Shown: in pieces, positions 45,602 through 57,934 of the stretch | How the letters are laid out: every line of letters starts with the position of its first letter | Position numbering within the stretch: position 1 is the first letter of the stretch | Assembly: GCA_025200525.1 (NCBI GenBank) | Contig: CM045763.1 | Coordinates: 92,423,044 to 92,487,043, forward strand | Direction of reading: 5' to 3' | DNA from: Camellia lanceoleosa | Taxonomy: Eukaryota; Streptophyta; Magnoliopsida; Ericales; Theaceae | Length of the DNA: 64,000 nt | The notes under the pieces: generated by a model | The model's database searches: none | What the model saw: only the letters and a program-made list of their open reading frames with translations | Told to the model about the DNA's origin: nothing | Program-made: the position numbers and the translations under genes

Positions 45602-45980
45602 ATTATTAAGTGAAGGCACTAGATTTGGTGTTTAGGTTAAGTCTCATTTTAAAAAAAAAAAAAAAAATTAAATAGATGAGAGGAATGAGAATTGCATGGG
45701 ACCTTGGGTTTATTAAATTTTATTATTATTATCACTTAACTGATACACAATCTCGTTTTCATATTCTTTTTTGGGTGAATAAACTTTTTCTTATTCTGAT
45801 GCAAATGGGAGCAATAGCTGCATATATTGATGCAGTATGAAGTTGGGAGCAATAACTGCACATATAAAATTGTAAGAGAGAGAGAGAGAGTCGTTTTCAG
45901 CATTTTTGTTCCTTATAATGGTTCCAAAAAAAAAAAAATACAAGACACAAACGAACAAATTTGCTCTCTCTCTCTCTCTT
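45602..45980. repeat. Copy A of a dispersed duplication (empty site)
   Basis: ATTATTAAGTGAAGGCACTAG and the following sequence up to the CT microsatellite recur at 57816-57934 plus 59229-59490. Copy A lacks the insertion present in copy B: TTTATTAAA occurs once, at 45709-45717. It includes AG and CT dinucleotide tracts. Confidence 0.85.
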
Positions 45981-46650
45981 TTATCAGAGCAGTCACGACA
46001 GGTGTCACAATTTCCTTTCCATTTATTTACATATTTAATTTTCTGGTACTAAGTTTTTAATTAATTTATTAGATACCACACACTACACAACAACACTGCA
46101 AGGTCCATTTTTGAAAATGTTAAAACTAATTTTCACCAAAAAAAGAAAATGATAAAACTAAAGAAACTAAACAGTAAAGAGGATTCATAAAGACTAGAGG
46201 TATGGGTGTTGGTTTTCTTTCACAATTCAAACCAAAGCAAAATGGCCAAGGACCATTTATGGTGCCCCTATTTTGGGTTTCTATTTCCACCGTTTTTTTT
46301 GGGACCGCGTGTCCCATTTGAAACCTTTTGATAGATAGAGTAGAGGTCAATCTTTTTGGTTTAGTGGATAGCTATGGCTGACACTATGAGGTTTTATTGA
46401 ATTTGATGGTGGTGTTGTTCCTTGGCATGAGATCTTTGGCTGATTGTTTGAATTTGATATTGTCCGAGGAGAATATAAAAGAAGTTGTGCAGTTTTTGAG
46501 AATTATTTCGGACTTTATTTTCACCATCCGAACCGTTCAATTTGTAAAGAACGTCGAGTAGAACATACTTGTAAAAAATCAAGTTGATCAGATATTTATA
46601 AACCCTTCATTAACTCGAATTTGTGTATATAAAAAATAAATATATAAGTA
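45981..46650. other. Single-copy spacer
   Basis: The composition is less repetitive than the surroundings. Short frames on the minus strand (about 46126-46350, 46394-46582) lack recognisable domains. It could be remnant genic or flanking DNA. I see no supported gene. Confidence 0.45.
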
Positions 46651-47868
46651 TCTATCTATACTTACTATATATTAAGCAAAAGGAGGTTTTTAATTCCAAG
46701 GCCTGTGGGAGCTCCAATCTCCTAATCCTAATTTTCTAATTTTTTGATTTTTTTAAAAAAAAAACATCAGCATTTATTGACTTCTCCCAACCCAACCTCA
46801 GCACTTATTAAGTTCTCCCAATCCACAATCCCTTTTGACTTCTCTCATAATTATTGCAACACATTTTTCAATTTCTCCCATACACTATGATTACACACAA
46901 AAATTAAAAAAAAAAATAAGAATTTAGCTATAGATCTCAAAAAGATATAACATCTAAATTTAAATTATGATTTAATAATATAATTATGTATTTTTTTTAT
47001 GTATATCTATCAAAATTTTAAATCACTTAATGGTACAAATTAATCAATTTTCCAAAATTATTGATTTTTAATTTACAAAATAGATTAAAAAAAACTATTG
47101 ACTGATTTATTTATTTAATAATAAAAATATTTCATAATCTCTCCCTCCTAATCTCTTTCACAAATTTTCAAAAAAAATATTAAAACTTTCATTCATTTTC
47201 TCATTCCCCAAAAATCAGATAATATTTTTTATTAAAGTTGTAAATATATACCTATATTTTATATATTATATTATAACATAACAAAAAAAAAACTAAAAAA
47301 AAAATCTTTAAAGTTTATCTAAATAAACTTTAAATCAATAAAACTCACATATCTATCACATATCTAACTCACATCATAATTTACCTAAATAATAATAATT
47401 AAAAACAAATAAAAACCACAGATAAATTAAATTTAAAAAAAAAAGATACCCACAACTCCAACTTAAATAAATATTTCATAATCTCTCCCTCCTAATCTCT
47501 CTCACAAATTTTCAAAAAAAAAATTATTAAAACTTGCATTCATTTTCTCTTTTCCAAAAAATCAGATAATATTTTTTATTAAAGTTGTAAATATCTACCT
47601 ATATTTTATATATTATATGATAACATAACAAAAAAAACTAAAAAATAAAATCTTTAAAGTTTATCTAAATAAACTTTAAATCAATAAAACTCACATGTCT
47701 ATCACATATCTAACTCACATCATAACTTACCCAAATAATAATAATTAAAATCAAATGGAAACCACAGATAAATTAAATTTAAAAAAAAAAAGATACCCAC
47801 AACTCCAACTTAAATAAATTGAAAAAAAAAATATCCGAATAGAAACCACACAAAAATAAAAAGATATA
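46651..47868 (+). mobile_element. Helitron fragment (plus strand)
   Basis: The 5' end TCTATCTATACTTACTATAT follows a host A. The body belongs to the family at 2076-3125, with a partial second copy of the middle part (CTCTCCCTCCTAATCTCT at about 47137 and 47478). There is no 3' hairpin before the next 5' end. Confidence 0.6.
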
Positions 47869-48724
47869 TCTATCTATCTATATCTATACTATATATTAAG
47901 TAAAATTGGGTTTTTAACCCCAAGTCTTGTGGGAGCTTCAATCTCCCAATCTAAATTTCTTGATTTTTTGATTTATAAAAAAAAAAAAAAAACCTTAGCA
48001 TTTATTAACTTCTCCCAACCCCCAAGTCTTACCCTTATAATAACACTTTAATGCATTAGGAACAAGCATAAAAAAAATTTATTTGAAATCAAACACATAT
48101 GAATTCCTTGAAAAGTCCAAACATATATGATTATTATTCCTCATAATAATACTTTAATGCATTAAAAATAAGCATAAAAAAAATTTCTTGAAAAGTCAAA
48201 CACATATGATTGTTATCAAAATATTAAACTTTAATATAATATAAAAAAGGGGAAAAAAAGACATTTAAAAAAAATATTTAAAAATCGCAATTCACATATA
48301 TAGATAATTGTAAATATATTAAGAAAAATGGAGTTTCTAAACCCCAAGCTTTGTGAGAGCTCAAATCTTTCAATCTTAATTTTCTAAATTTTTTATTTAA
48401 ACAAAAAAACTCAGCATTTATTGATTTGGTCAAAATTTCATGATCAACATTTATTAACTTTTTCCAATCCACATGCATGCATTTATTGATTTGGTCAAAA
48501 TCTCTGATTAGTATTTAAAATCCCCTCATACAAATAATTATAGATACAGCCCGTACATAGTTACTGCAGTAGTTTTTTTAATTTCTCCTGTACACCATGG
48601 TTAGTGAAAGATTGTTGAATTATTTTTATAAAAAATCTTTAAAAACATAATTTATATATTAAAAAAATTAAAACAAATATAAATATATATAATTATCCCG
48701 TGCATAGGCCGGGTGATAGGCTAG
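47869..48724 (+). mobile_element. Chimeric Helitron (plus strand)
   Basis: The 5' end lies at about 47869-47902. At about 48300 a tail segment (ATATAGATAATTGTAAA) joins a truncated 5' segment (TATATTAAGAAAAATGG). The 3' end is the degenerate hairpin CCCGTGCATAGGCCGGG and CTAG at 48721-48724, followed directly by the next 5' end. Confidence 0.65.
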
Positions 48725-50126
48725 TCTATACTATATATTAAGCAAAATGAGGTTTCTAACCCCAAGGCCTGTGGGAGCTCTAATCTCCTAATCCTAATTT
48801 TCTAATTTTTTGATTTAAAAAAAAAAAAAAAAACTTCAACATTTATTGACTTCTCCCAACCCAACCTCAGCATTTATTGACTTTTCTTAACCCACAATCC
48901 CTTTTGACTTCTCTCATAATTATTGCAACATCCTTTTCAATTTCTCCCATAAACTATGATTACACAGAAAAATAAAAAATAAAAAAGATAAGAATTTAGC
49001 TATAGATCTCAAAAAGATATAACATCTAAATTTGAATTATGATTTAATAATATAATTGTGTATTTTTTTTATGTATATCTATCAAAATTTTAAATCACTT
49101 AGTGGGACAAATTAATCAATTTTCCAAAATTATTGATTTTTAATTTACAAAATAGATTAAAAAAAACTATTGACAGATTTATTTATTTAATAACAAAAAT
49201 ATTTCATAATCTCCCTCTCCTAATCCCTCTTACAAATTTTCAAAAAAAAATAATTAAAACTTGCATTCATTTTCTCTTCTCCAAAAAATCAGATAGGAGC
49301 TCCAATCTTCTAATCCTAATTTTTTAATTTTTTGATTTAAAAAAAAAACCCTCAGCATTTATTAACTTTTCCGAACACACAATCCCTTTTGACTTCTCTC
49401 ATAATTATTGCAACACTCTTTTCAATTTCTCCCATACACTATGGTTACACACAAAAATTTAAAAAAAAAAAAATTTAGCTATAGATGTCAAAAAGATATA
49501 ACATCTAAATTTGAATTGTGATTTAATAATATAATTATGTATTTTTTTATGTATATCTATCAAAATTTTAAATTACTTAATGGGACAAATTAATCAATTT
49601 TCCAAAATTATTGATTTTTAATTTACAAAATAGATTAAAAAAAACTATTGACTGATTTATTTATTTAATAACAAAAATATTTCATAATCTCGCCCTCCTA
49701 ATCTCTCTCACAAATTTTCAAAAACAAAAATATTAAAACTTGCATTTATTTTCTTTTCCCCAAAAAATCAGATAACATTTTCTATTAAAGTTGTAGATAT
49801 CTACCTATATTTTATATATTATATTATAACAAAACAAAAAAAACTAAAAAACTAAAAAAAAATCTTTAAAGTTTATCTGAATAAACTTTAAATCAATAAG
49901 ACTCACATGTCTATCACATATCTAACTCACATCATAACTTACCTAAATAATAATAATTAAAAACAAATAGAAATTACAGATAAATTAAATTGAAAAAAAA
50001 AATTCCCACAACTCCATCTTAAATAAATTGAAAAAAAAATACCCAAATAGAAACCACACAAAAATCAAAATCAAAATAAAAATAAAAATAAAAAGATATA
50101 TCTATCTATCTATCTATCTATCTATA
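48725..50126 (+). mobile_element. Helitron with internal duplication (plus strand)
   Basis: The 5' end TCTATACTATATATTAAGC lies directly after the CTAG of the previous element. Family body repeats from about 49290, beginning at GGAGCTCCAATCTTC. It ends in the AAAATA-rich stretch and TATC microsatellite that precede the next Helitron. No hairpin is seen at its end. Confidence 0.6.
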
Positions 50127-50542
50127 TCTATACTATATATTAAGCAAAATAGGGGTTTTAACCCCAAGGCCTATGGAAGTTTCAATATCCCAATCTAAAT
50201 TTTTTAAATTTTTTATTTAAAAAAAAAAAACTCAGCATTTATTGATTTGGTCAAAATTCCCTGATTAGCATTGATTAACTTTTTTCGATCCACATATCTT
50301 TCCACATGTCTGCAATTATTGATTTGGTCAAAATCCCCTAATCAGCATTTGAAATCCCCTTATACAAATAATTATAGATACAATTCGTGTATAGTTACTG
50401 TTGTACCCTTTTCAACTTCTCCCATATACTATGGTTAGTGATAAGAAAAAAATCTTAAAAAAATAATTTATATATTAAAAAAAATCTAAAATAAATATAA
50501 ATATCTATAATTATCCCGTGCATAGCACGGGTGATAAACTAG
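50127..50542 (+). mobile_element. Helitron, array unit 1
   Basis: It starts TCTATACTATATATTAAGC and ends with hairpin CCCGTGC/GCACGGG and GATAAACTAG, then T. It is 416 bp with no coding sequence. Confidence 0.85.
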
Positions 50543-51307
50543 TATTCTTATATTTGAATAAGTCCTATTATTTGAATTTTTGATCCATAAAATCCTAATT
50601 ATTATAATTAAGGTATTTTATGGACAATTTTACTCTTACAAATATTTTTTGAACCCTTAGTAATTTGGTAATGTGAACATTCATTTAACAATGTAAACTT
50701 TCACATTGATGTGTGAATATTCACAATGATAGTGTGAGTGTTCACATAACAGAACATTAACTGTGAATATTAATGCGCGTTTTATCCTATTATTATTAGG
50801 GATATTTTGATAATTATATCACTCATAAAATTTATTAGAATGTAAAAAAATAATTCAGATTAAATAAAATATAAATAGCTGAAGAGAAATTTATAAATAA
50901 ATGCCACCAAATTTTACAAGGTCCCTAACTTTTTCTTACATATTTATCTTTTAAAATTGGAGATCCACAATTGAGCTCCTTTTATTTCCCAAGTCTACAT
51001 GTACAAAGACCAATTATAAAGAAGTAGTGCACGTAAGTAAAGACGACGTCCGGGGCAGTTTTTTTTTATTTTTCATTTTAAGGATTGTTGGAATACAATA
51101 AAATAGATTGGACCAAAAAATATCACCCATCATGAATCCCATTATCTAAATTAGAGATGATCTTGATCACTTTTTTTTCTTTTTATTTTTGTAGAAATTA
51201 TAACATGGTGGAAGATAGAGAGATTATTACCAAAATCTGGGAGGTGCAACTTTTATTGTATTTTTTTACAGAGAAAAAAATTATACGCACATATATGTAA
51301 TTATTTT

Positions 51308-51909
51308 TTATCTTTTAAACTGATTTATAATTTCTTCTTTATTTTTTACCCCATTAATGGAATCCTTTTTAAATAAACAATGGAGGTCAACAATGGCATG
51401 TGATGTGATCTTGCCATGTGCTTGGTTATGAGCCTTCAGAATCAAAGAGGAAGGCCCACTCTTTGATTTGTTTTTTTGTATCTTTCTATCAGAGCCTCCA
51501 TAAATGGAGTGAAGATGAATTTTCCAAACAAAACCTACTTTGATTTTCACAGAGCTAAAGAGAGCAACCACTCACCCTTCAATTATGCCATCCAACACTC
51601 ACTTTTGAATTCATTTTTTCAAAAACTTTCTCAATCAGGACAAACAAACTACTCCAGAGGGAGTGGTAGGTGAGAAACACCATACCAAGAATATCCGCCA
51701 CCTCCAAACATTTCTTTCCTCAAAACTTTAGTCAAACCCACAAAACCACAAAACCTTCTCTGTTCTCTTCCAAAACATGGATTCAATCATCTCCTAAACC
51801 TTGTTTTGCTTTCAAATTTCTGGGTTTGTTTTCAAATTACAATTTGAAGCATACTGAGAACCTGATTGGCCTGAGTGTTCTTCCAAGAAAGTCAACCAAA
51901 CCCAGGTAG
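51308..51909 (+). pseudogene. Exon-like captured segment, array unit 1
   Basis: This segment of the unit spacer is richer in C and less repetitive than its surroundings. A plus-strand frame at 51670-51909 encodes 79 residues rich in Ser, Lys and Phe, ending RKSTKPR. It stops one base after CCCAG followed by GTAGCT, a plausible splice donor where Helitron tail sequence begins. The composition would suit an organelle transit peptide, but no family is recognised. The minus-strand frame (51308-51571) is probably a shadow. I take it as a possible gene 5' fragment, not a working gene. Confidence 0.4.
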
Positions 51910-52111
51910 CTTACCTAAATAATAATAATTAAAAATAAATAAAAATTACAGATAAAATAAATTTAAAAAAAAAAATTCCTACAACTCCATCTTAAATAAA
52001 TTGAAAAAAAAATATCCGAATAGAAACTACACAAAAATCAAAATAAAAATAAAAATAAAAATAAAAATAAAAATAAAAAGATATATCTATCTATCTATCT
52101 ATCTATCTATA

Positions 52112-52528
52112 TCTATACTATATATTAAGCAAAATGGGGGTTTTAACCCCCAAGGCCAATGGAAGTTTCAATATCCCAATCTGAATTTTTTAAATTTTTT
52201 ATTTAAAAAAAAAAACTCAGCATTTATTGATTTGGTCAAAATCCCCTGATTAGCATTTATTAACTTTTTTCAATCCACATAACTTTTCACATGCCTGCAA
52301 TTATTGATTTGGTCAAAATTCTCTAATCAGCATTTGAAATCCCCTTATACAAATAATTATAGATACAATTCGTGTATAGTTACTGTTTTACCCTTTTCAA
52401 CTTCCCCCATACACTATGGTTAGTGATAAGAAAAAAATCTTAAAAAACATAATTTATATATTAAAAAAAATCTAAAATAAATATAAATATCTATAATTAT
52501 CCCGTGCATAGCACGGGTGATAGGCTAG
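52112..52528 (+). mobile_element. Helitron, array unit 2
   Basis: 417 bp with the same termini; the 3' end is GATAGGCTAG. It is nearly identical to units 1 and 3. Confidence 0.87.
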
Positions 52529-53293
52529 TATTCTTATATTTGAATAAGTCCTATTATTTGAATTTTTGATCCATAAAATCCTAATTATTATAATTAAGGT
52601 ATTTTATGGACAATTTTACTCTTACAAATATTTTTTGAACCCTTAGTAATTTGGTAATGTGAACATTCATTTAACAATGTAAACTTTCACATTGATGTGT
52701 GAATATTCACAATGATAGTGTGAGTGTTCACATAACAGAACATTAACTGTGAATATTAATGCGCGTTTTACCCTATTATTATTAGGGGTATTTTGATAAT
52801 TATATCACTCATAAAATTTATTAGAATGTAAAAAAATAATTCAGATTAAATAAAATATAAATAGCTGAAGAGAAATTTATATATAAATGCCACCAAATTT
52901 TACAAGGTCCCTAACTTTTTCTTACATATTTATCTTTTAAAATTTGAGATCCACAATTGAGCTCCTTTTATTTCCCAAGTCTACATGTACAAAGACCAAT
53001 TATAGAGAAGTAGTGCACGTAAGTAAAGACGACGTCCGGGGCAGTTTTTTTTTATTTTTCATTTTAAGGATTGTTGAAATACAATAAAATAGATTGGACC
53101 AAAAAATATCACCCATCATGAATCCCATTATCTAAATTAGAGATGATCTTGATCACTTTTTTTTCTTTTTATTTTTGTAGAAATTATAACATGGTGGAAG
53201 ATAGAGAGATTATTACCAAAATCTGGGAGGTGCAACTTTTATTGTATTTTTTTACAAAGAAAAAAATTATACGCACATATATGTAATTATTTT

Positions 53294-53895
53294 TTATCTT
53301 TTAAACTGATTTATAATTTCTTCTTTATTTTTTACCCCATTAATGGAATCCTTTTTAAATAAACAATGGAGGTCAACAATGGCATGTGATGTGATCTTGC
53401 CATGTGCTTGGTTATGAGCCTTCAGAATCAAAGAGGAAGGCCCACTCTTTGATTTGTTTTTTTGTATCTTTCTATCAGAGCCTCCATAAATGGAGTGAAG
53501 ATGAATTTTCCAAACAAAACCTACTTTGATTTTCACAGAGCTAAAGAGAGCAACCACTCACCCTTCAATTATGCCATCCAACACTCACTTTTGAATTCAT
53601 TTTTTCAAAAACTTTCTCAATCAGGACAAACAAACTACTCCAGAGGGAGTGGTAGGTGAGAAACACCATACCAAGAATATCCGCCACCTCCAAACATTTC
53701 TTTCCTCAAAACTTTAGTCAAACCCACAAAACCACAAAACCTTCTCTGTTCTCTTCCAAAACATGGATTCAATCATCTCCTAAACCTTGTTTTGCTTTCA
53801 AATTTCTGGGTTTGTTTTCAAATTACAATTTGAAGCATACTGAGAACCTGATTGGCCTGAGTGTTCTTCCAAGAAAGTCAACCAAACCCAGGTAG
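53294..53895 (+). pseudogene. Exon-like captured segment, array unit 2
   Basis: This copy gives the same 79-residue frame (53656-53895) as unit 1. The predicted protein is identical, as are the neighbouring short frames. Confidence 0.4.
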
Positions 53896-54085
53896 CTTAC
53901 CTAAATAATAATAATTAAAAATAAATAAAAATTACAGATAAAATAAATTTAAAAAAAAAAATTCCTACAACTCCATCTTAAATAAATTGAAAAAAAAATA
54001 TCCGAATAGAAACTACACAAAAATCAAAATAAAAATAAAAATAAAAATAAAAAGATATATCTATCTATCTATCTATCTATCTATA

Positions 54086-54501
54086 TCTATACTATATATT
54101 AAGCAAAATGGGGGTTTTAACCCCCAAGGCCAATGGAAGTTTCAATATCCCAATCTGAATTTTTTAAATTTTTTATTTTAAAAAAAAATTCAGCATTTAT
54201 TGATTTGGTCAAAATCCCCTGATTAGCATTTATTAACTTTTTTCAATCCACATATCTTTTCACATGCCTGCAATTATTGATTTGGTCAAAATTCTCTAAT
54301 CAACATTTGAAATCCCCTTATACAAATAATTATAGATACAATTCGTGTATAGTTACTGTTTTACCCTTTTCAACTTCCCCCATACACTATGGTTAGTGAT
54401 AAGAAAAAAATCTTAAAAAACATAATTTATATATTAAAAAAAATCTAAAATAAATATAAATATCTATAATTATCCCGTGCATAGCACGGGTGATAGGCTA
54501 G
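54086..54501 (+). mobile_element. Helitron, array unit 3
   Basis: 416 bp with the same termini as unit 2, differing mainly in poly-A length. Confidence 0.87.
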
Positions 54502-55266
54502 TATTCTTATATTTGAATAAGTCCTATTATTTGAATTTTTGATCCATAAAATCCTAATTATTATAATTAAGGTATTTTATGGACAATTTTACTCTTACAA
54601 ATATTTTTTGAACCCTTAGTAATTTGGTAATGTGAACATTCATTTAACAATGTAAACTTTCACATTGATGTGTGAATATTCACAATGATAGTGTGAGTGT
54701 TCACATAACAGAACATTAACTGTGAATATTAATGCGCGTTTTACCCTATTATTATTAGGGGTATTTTGATAATTATATCACTCATAAAATTTATTAGAAT
54801 GTAAAAAAATAATTCAGATTAAATAAAATATAAATAGCTGAAGAGAAATTTATATATAAATGCCACCAAATTTTACAAGGTCCCTAACTTTTTCTTACAT
54901 ATTTATCTTTTAAAATTTGAGATCCACAATTGAGCTCCTTTTATTTCCCAAGTCTACATGTACAAAGACCAATTATAGAGAAGTAGTGCACGTAAGTAAA
55001 GACGACGTCCGGGGCAGTTTTTTTTTATTTTTCATTTTAAGGATTGTTGAAATACAATAAAATAGATTGGACCAAAAAATATCACCCATCATGAATCCCA
55101 TTATCTAAATTAGAGATGATCTTGATCACTTTTTTTTCTTTTTATTTTTGTAGAAATTATAACATGGTGGAAGATAGAGAGATTATTACCAAAATCTGGG
55201 AGGTGCAACTTTTATTGTATTTTTTTACAAAGAAAAAAATTATACGCACATATATGTAATTATTTT

Positions 55267-55868
55267 TTATCTTTTAAACTGATTTATAATTTCTTCTTTA
55301 TTTTTTACCCCATTAATGGAATCCTTTTTAAATAAACAATGGAGGTCAACAATGGCATGTGATGTGATCTTGCCATGTGCTTGGTTATGAGCCTTCAGAA
55401 TCAAAGAGGAAGGCCCACTCTTTGATTTGTTTTTTTGTATCTTTCTATCAGAGCCTCCATAAATGGAGTGAAGATGAATTTTCCAAACAAAACCTACTTT
55501 GATTTTCACAGAGCTAAAGAGAGCAACCACTCACCCTTCAATTATGCCATCCAACACTCACTTTTGAATTCATTTTTTCAAAAACTTTCTCAATCAGGAC
55601 AAACAAACTACTCCAGAGGGAGTGGTAGGTGAGAAACACCATACCAAGAATATCCGCCACCTCCAAACATTTCTTTCCTCAAAACTTTAGTCAAACCCAC
55701 AAAACCACAAAACCTTCTCTGTTCTCTTCCAAAACATGGATTCAATCATCTCCTAAACCTTGTTTTGCTTTCAAATTTCTGGGTTTGTTTTCAAATTACA
55801 ATTTGAAGCATACTGAGAACCTGATTGGCCTGAGTGTTCTTCCAAGAAAGTCAACCAAACGCAGGTAG
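55267..55868 (+). pseudogene. Exon-like captured segment, array unit 3
   Basis: It encodes the same frame (55629-55868) with one change near the end (RKSTKRR). Conservation across units reflects recent duplication and is not by itself evidence of selection. Confidence 0.4.
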
Positions 55869-56056
55869 CTTACCTAAATAATAATAATTAAAAATAAATA
55901 AAAATTACAGATAAAATAAATTTAAAAAAAAAAATTCCTACAACTCCATCTTAAATAAATTGAAAAAAAAATATCCGAATAGAAACCACACAAAAATCAA
56001 AATAAAAATAAAAATAAAAATAAAAATAAAAAGATATATCTATCTATCTATCTATA

Positions 56057-56473
56057 TCTATACTATATATTAAGCAAAATGGGATTTTTAACCCCCAAGG
56101 CCTATAGAAGTTTCAATATCCCAATCTGAATTTTTTAAATTTTTTATTTAAAAAAAAAAACTCAGCATTTATTAATTTGGTCAAAATCTCCTGATTAGCA
56201 TTTATTAACTTTTTTCAATCCACATATCTTTCCACATGCTTGCAATTATTGATTTGGTCAAAATTCTCTAATCAGCATTTGAAATCCCCTTATACAAATA
56301 ATTATAGATACAATTCGTGTATAGTTACTGTTGTACCCTTTTCAACTTCCCCCATACACTATGGTTAGTGATACGAAAAAAATCTTAAAAAACATAATTT
56401 ATATATTAAAAACAATCTAAAATAAATATAAATATCTATAATTATCCCGTGCATAGCACGAGTGATAGGCTAG
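56057..56473 (+). mobile_element. Helitron at the right end of the array
   Basis: 417 bp with hairpin CCCGTGCATAGCACGAG (one mismatch) and CTAG. It is followed not by the exon-like spacer but by another Helitron fragment, so it closes the array. Confidence 0.85.
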
Positions 56474-57272
56474 TACTTTATATTAAGTAAAATGGGGTTT
56501 TTAACCCCAAGTCTTGTGGGAGCTCCAATCTCCCAATCTAAATATCCTGATTTTTTTATTTAAAAAAAAAAATCTTGGCATTTATTAATTTCTTCCAACC
56601 CCAAGCCTTACCTCATTATAACACTTTAATGCATTAAGAACAAACATAAATTTTTTTTTTTGAAATCCAACACATATGAATTCTTTGAAAAGTCCCAACA
56701 CATATGATTATTATCCCTCATAATAACACTTTAATGCATTAAGAACAAGTATAAAAAAAATTTCTTGAAAAGTCCAACATATATGACTATTATCAAAATA
56801 TTAAACTTTAATATAATATAATAAAAAAAAAAGACATTTAATTCTTTGAAAAGTCCAACACATATGATCATTATCAAAATGGGGTTTAACCCCAAGCCTT
56901 GTGGGAGATCCAATCTCTCAATTTTAATTTTCTACATTTTTTATTTAAAAAAAATCTCAGTATTTATTGATTTGGTCAAAATCCTCTGACTAGCATTTAT
57001 TAACTTTTTCCAATCCACATGCTTGCATTTATTGATTTGGTCAAAATTCTTGATTAGTATTTAAAATCCCCTCATACAAATAATTATAAATACAGCTCGT
57101 GCATAATTACTGCAATAGCCTTTTTAATTTCTCCTGTACACTATGGTTAGTGATAAGATTGTTAAATTATTTTTATAAAAAATCTTAAAAAACATAATTT
57201 ATATATTAAAAAAAATTAAAACAAATATAAATATTTATAATTATCCCGTGCATAGCACGGGTGATAGGCTAG
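56474..57272 (+). mobile_element. Truncated and chimeric Helitrons (plus strand)
   Basis: A 5'-truncated start (TACTTTATATTAAGTAAAATG) directly follows CTAG of the array. A second family block starts near 56877 (AATGGGGTTTAACCCCAAGCC). The 3' end is a perfect hairpin CCCGTGCATAGCACGGG and GGCTAG at 57272. Confidence 0.65.
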
Positions 57273-57294
57273 TTAAATTGAATACAAATGTGAG

Positions 57295-57811
57295 TTGATG
57301 AAGGGGGTTTTTAATCCCAAGCCTTGTGGGAGCTTCAATCTCTCAATCTAAATTTCCTGATTTTTTGATTTAAAAAAAAACAAAAAAACCTTAGTATTTA
57401 TTAACTTCTCCCAACTCCCAAGTTTTACCCTCATAATAACACTTTAATGCATTAAGAACACGCATAAAAAAAATTCTTTGAAATCCAACACATATAAATT
57501 CCTTAAAAAGTCCCAACACATATGATTATTATCTCTCCTAATAATACTTTAATGCATTAAGAAAAAGTATAAAAAAAATTTCTTGAAAAATCCAACACAT
57601 ATGATTATTATGAAAATATTAAACTTTAATATAATATAATAAAAAAAAAGACATTTAATTCCTTGAAAAGTTTAACACATATGACTATTATCAAAATAAT
57701 AAACTTTAATATAATATAAAAAGCGAAAAAAAAGAAGACATTTAAAAATCACGATTCACATATATAGATAATTGTAAACACAATCCGTGTATAGCACATG
57801 TGATATGCTAG
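57295..57811 (+). mobile_element. Helitron lacking a clear 5' end (plus strand)
   Basis: The family block GGGTTTTTAATCCCAAGCC starts near 57304. The 3' end has a weakened hairpin (CCGTGTATAGCACATG) and GATATGCTAG at 57811. Confidence 0.6.
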
Positions 57812-57934
57812 TACTATTATTAAGTAAAGGCACTAGAATTGGTGTTCAGGTCAAGTCTCATTTTTTTTTTTTTTAAAAAAAAATTTAAATAGATGAGAAG
57901 AATGAGAATTGCTTGGGACCTTGGGTTTATTAAA

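Larger units (their letters stand above)
50127..56473 (+). repeat. Tandem array of 1.98-kb Helitron-bearing units
   Basis: The same unit occurs three times, starting at 50127, 52112 and 54086 (periods 1985, 1974 and about 1971 bp), plus a terminal Helitron at 56057-56473. Each unit is a 416-bp Helitron, 1.36 kb of non-Helitron sequence with an exon-like segment, and a 200-bp tail of another Helitron family with AAAATA and TATC repeats. Units 2 and 3 share variants absent from unit 1, so they separated last. Confidence 0.92.

Noticed and set aside
45827..46582. Short frames in the single-copy spacer as possible host genes
   Set aside because: They are under 80 codons, include dinucleotide-repeat translation and show no domain or splice pattern.
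51308..51571. 87-codon minus-strand frame repeated in all three array units
   Set aside because: It overlaps the better supported plus-strand exon-like frame and is conserved only because the units are recent duplicates. No motif is seen.
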